Below, piece by piece: positions 62,444 through 64,000 of a stretch of 64,000 nt of DNA. The DNA comes from Prolixibacteraceae bacterium. GTDB taxonomy: Bacteria; Bacteroidota; Bacteroidia; Bacteroidales; Prolixibacteraceae. Under the pieces are notes generated by a model, which saw only the letters and a program-made list of their open reading frames with translations, was not told the origin of the DNA and did not search any database. The position numbers and the translations under genes were made by a program. Within the stretch, counting starts at the first letter, position 1, and each line of letters begins with the position of its first letter. The DNA is taken from assembly GCA_023228025.1 (NCBI GenBank), contig JALOCD010000001.1, positions 62,001 to 126,000 on the forward strand. Direction: 5' to 3'.

Positions 62444-63013
62444 CATTCGTGATTTATCCGGCAAATTTACGCCAAATTGTACAATTCACAATTAACCCTT
62501 TGTGACCCTATCTGTTTTCCTTTGTTACCATTTTAATAAAATGCCATTTACGATGCCTGCGATGATGCGCAATTTTCAGACTTAGATTTCTTCCTTCTGA
62601 AATGAGAATTGGTCAATAATGAAAACAAGCTCGCAGACGGTTTCCCATTTTCAATCCTCAACCCAGGGTACCGCTCCTTCGTCGCTTTACCCTGGGCTAA
62701 TCATATTAAACCACTTCGTGGTAAAAAACACGCTTCACTTGTAAACGGTAAGAGTTGGCAATAGAGTAGTTTTCTAATTTGTGCAATTTGTGCAATTTGT
62801 GGTAAGGACAGGTTTGAATGGTTTAATATTGTTTGAAAAGTATTATGCGTTTTCAATTCGTGTAATTTGTGTAATCCGTGGTAAGGATGTGTTCATTTGT
62901 GTAATTTGTGGTAGGGCCGGGGTTAATCTGATTCATCCGTTTTGAAATCCGTGTAATCCAAAAATCTTTTACTAGCTTTGACTGATCCAATTACTACTAT
63001 TTAACACATTACC
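62444..63013. repeat. Divergent spacer with CCCAGGGT palindrome and TTTGTG repeats
   Basis: 62659-62699 is a palindrome (AACCCAGGGTACCGCTCC with TTACCCTGGGCTAA), followed by AAACCACTTCGTGGTAAAA at 62706-62726. Both match modules at 15811-16060 in opposite orientation. 62775-62910 holds CAATTTGTGCAATTTGTGGT-type units of period about 10. Promoters for mnmH and the next gene must lie here but were not identified. Confidence 0.65.
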
Positions 63014-64000
63014 ATGAAGAAGAATCAACTTATTCTCTCCATCCTCCTGGTTGGCATTGCCTTTGGCACGGCCTGGGCCATTCGCGGACAATTTGGTCAC
63101 GAACCCGGCGCTGCCTTTGCTGGAATCATCGGAGTTGCCGCCCTGCTCCTTGTCGCCCGTCGCGCAGATTGGTACAACAAAATGCTCCCCATCATCGCCG
63201 CCGGGGCCATTGGCTGGGGCACAACCGGCATGATCAGCTATGGCATGGTGGTCGGCTATTGCAGGGCCCTCGATCTGCTCAATTCGACCTATGGATTTCT
63301 CTCCCTTTATGTCATCGGTGGACTCTTCGGATTGATTGGCGGTGGACTCGTTGGCCTATCGCTCAATTCAACCTCTGCCAACCGGGTGAAATGGCCATCG
63401 CTGGTTGCCGAAATGGCGGCCGGTGGCCTGATCGGTTATTACTTTCTGATCGTGCAGGCAGAATTGCTCATGACCCCGCCAAGATCAGAGGCCTGGGCGA
63501 TCTGCCTGGGAGCTGGCGCCATGATGGTGTGGCACATGGTTCGAAATGGGTTTTCCCCCGCCCTTCGCGTTGCCTTTTATGCCATGCTGGGAGCCGGTTT
63601 CGGCTTCTCTTTCGGGAATCTTTTGCAAACAACCGGCAATGTCCTTCAGCTACATTTCAACATGTGGAATGTGATGGAATACAACATCGGGTTCTGGGGC
63701 GGTTCCGGGATGGCTTATGGCGTTTTTACTTCGGTTTGGCCTACCGACATTGAGGTTCCAAGGAAGTACGAAAACAATCTCTCTTTGATGGTAATCCTAC
63801 TGGTTGTTCCATTATTGGTATGGAAAGATGCCTTCATGGTAAGCGACCTGGTGAAAAGCAATTTTATTCAAAATGATGCCTCCAAAGCTTTGTTCCTCAC
63901 CTTGCTAACCTTCGTGATTTTGGTAGCTATAAACCTGATAGTCAGGTATAAATTGCGTGGGAAAACTAGCATGGGCCAAAGTGAATTAATGATGTTATTT
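63014..64000 (+). CDS. Polytopic membrane protein, start only (cut by window edge)
   Basis: From ATG 63014 the frame stays open to base 64000 (329 codons). It encodes about ten hydrophobic helices: ILSILLVGIAFGTAWAIRGQ, then a Gly-rich helix pattern (GAIGWGTTGMISYGMVVGY, GGLFGLIGGGLVGLSLN). The charged motif RGQFGHEPGAAFAG near the start recurs in large membrane proteins found beside carbohydrate genes in Bacteroidota. I do not know its function. The C-terminus is outside the window. Confidence 0.7.
   Translation, partial: MKKNQLILSILLVGIAFGTAWAIRGQFGHEPGAAFAGIIGVAALLLVARRADWYNKMLPIIAAGAIGWGTTGMISYGMVVGYCRALDLLNSTYGFLSLYVIGGLFGLIGGGLVGLSLNSTSANRVKWPSLVAEMAAGGLIGYYFLIVQAELLMTPPRSEAWAICLGAGAMMVWHMVRNGFSPALRVAFYAMLGAGFGFSFGNLLQTTGNVLQLHFNMWNVMEYNIGFWGGSGMAYGVFTSVWPTDIEVPRKYENNLSLMVILLVVPLLVWKDAFMVSDLVKSNFIQNDASKALFLTLLTFVILVAINLIVRYKLRGKTSMGQSELMMLF

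Noticed and set aside
1..64000. tRNA, rRNA and known riboswitches
   Set aside because: No cloverleaf with a T-loop GGTTCGAAT-type core, no rRNA stretch and no familiar aptamer core could be found by eye. A covariance-model scan would be needed to exclude them fully.

Overview
The window is a piece of a Bacteroidota chromosome. The evidence is a SusC/SusD pair, LytS/LytTR and propeller-type sensor kinases, many secreted carbohydrate-active proteins, start codons without obvious Shine-Dalgarno sites, and several matches to the Bacteroidota promoter pattern (TTG or TTTG, about 20 bases, TAnnTTTG). I cannot name the genus. No tRNA, rRNA or CRISPR array was seen.

Layout. (1) 1-2.1 kb: end of a GH95-type fucosidase, an internally deleted sulfatase and a DUF1080 (3-keto-glycoside type) protein. 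(2) 2.3-5.8 kb, minus strand: a PIN/DUF6364 toxin-antitoxin pair, a membrane-anchored metallo-beta-lactamase-fold protein, an unknown protein and a membrane metallophosphoesterase. (3) 6.1-12 kb, plus strand: a tetraheme NapC/NrfH-like cytochrome fused to a sulfatase-modifying-factor fold, two Tat-exported Gfo/Idh/MocA oxidoreductases and a ThuA lipoprotein, probably one periplasmic sugar-oxidation cluster. (4) 12.4-15.6 kb: a polyprenyl-phosphate glycosyltransferase and a GT39-like protein with a TPR tail. (5) 16-25 kb: selD, a GxxExxY protein inside inverted repeats, a large six-hairpin-type glycosidase, and a glycyl radical enzyme with its activase. (6) 25.5-38.2 kb: an accessory island with HepT/MntA, BRO and RhuM remnants, PIN + XRE/ImmA, a three-gene ubiquitin-like operon (multiubiquitin, DUF6791-ThiF E1, DUF6527), an HsdR-N-type nuclease, KilA-N, a broken HNH gene and AbiEi/AbiEii. 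(7) 38.5-43.5 kb: housekeeping and metabolic genes (transaldolase family, DUF3089 hydrolase, aldo/keto reductase). (8) 43.6-56.3 kb: a two-component periplasmic sensor, a LytS kinase, a catalytically altered ACE-like lipoprotein, a LytTR regulator, and SusD/SusC. (9) 56.7-64 kb: two small secreted proteins, a glycerophosphodiesterase, a selenium cluster (DUF3343, class-V aminotransferase, YedF, MnmH) and the start of a membrane protein.

The spacers are unusually rich in dispersed repeats. At least ten families can be recognised by eye, several of them palindromic. One carries a conserved 25-residue reading frame behind a promoter-like box, and one has inserted in frame into the glycyl radical enzyme gene.

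The strongest candidates for new biology are the ubiquitin-like operon with its structured leader, the repeat-borne micropeptide, the cytochrome/SUMF1 fusion with exported oxidoreductases, and the LytS / pseudo-ACE / LytTR unit.
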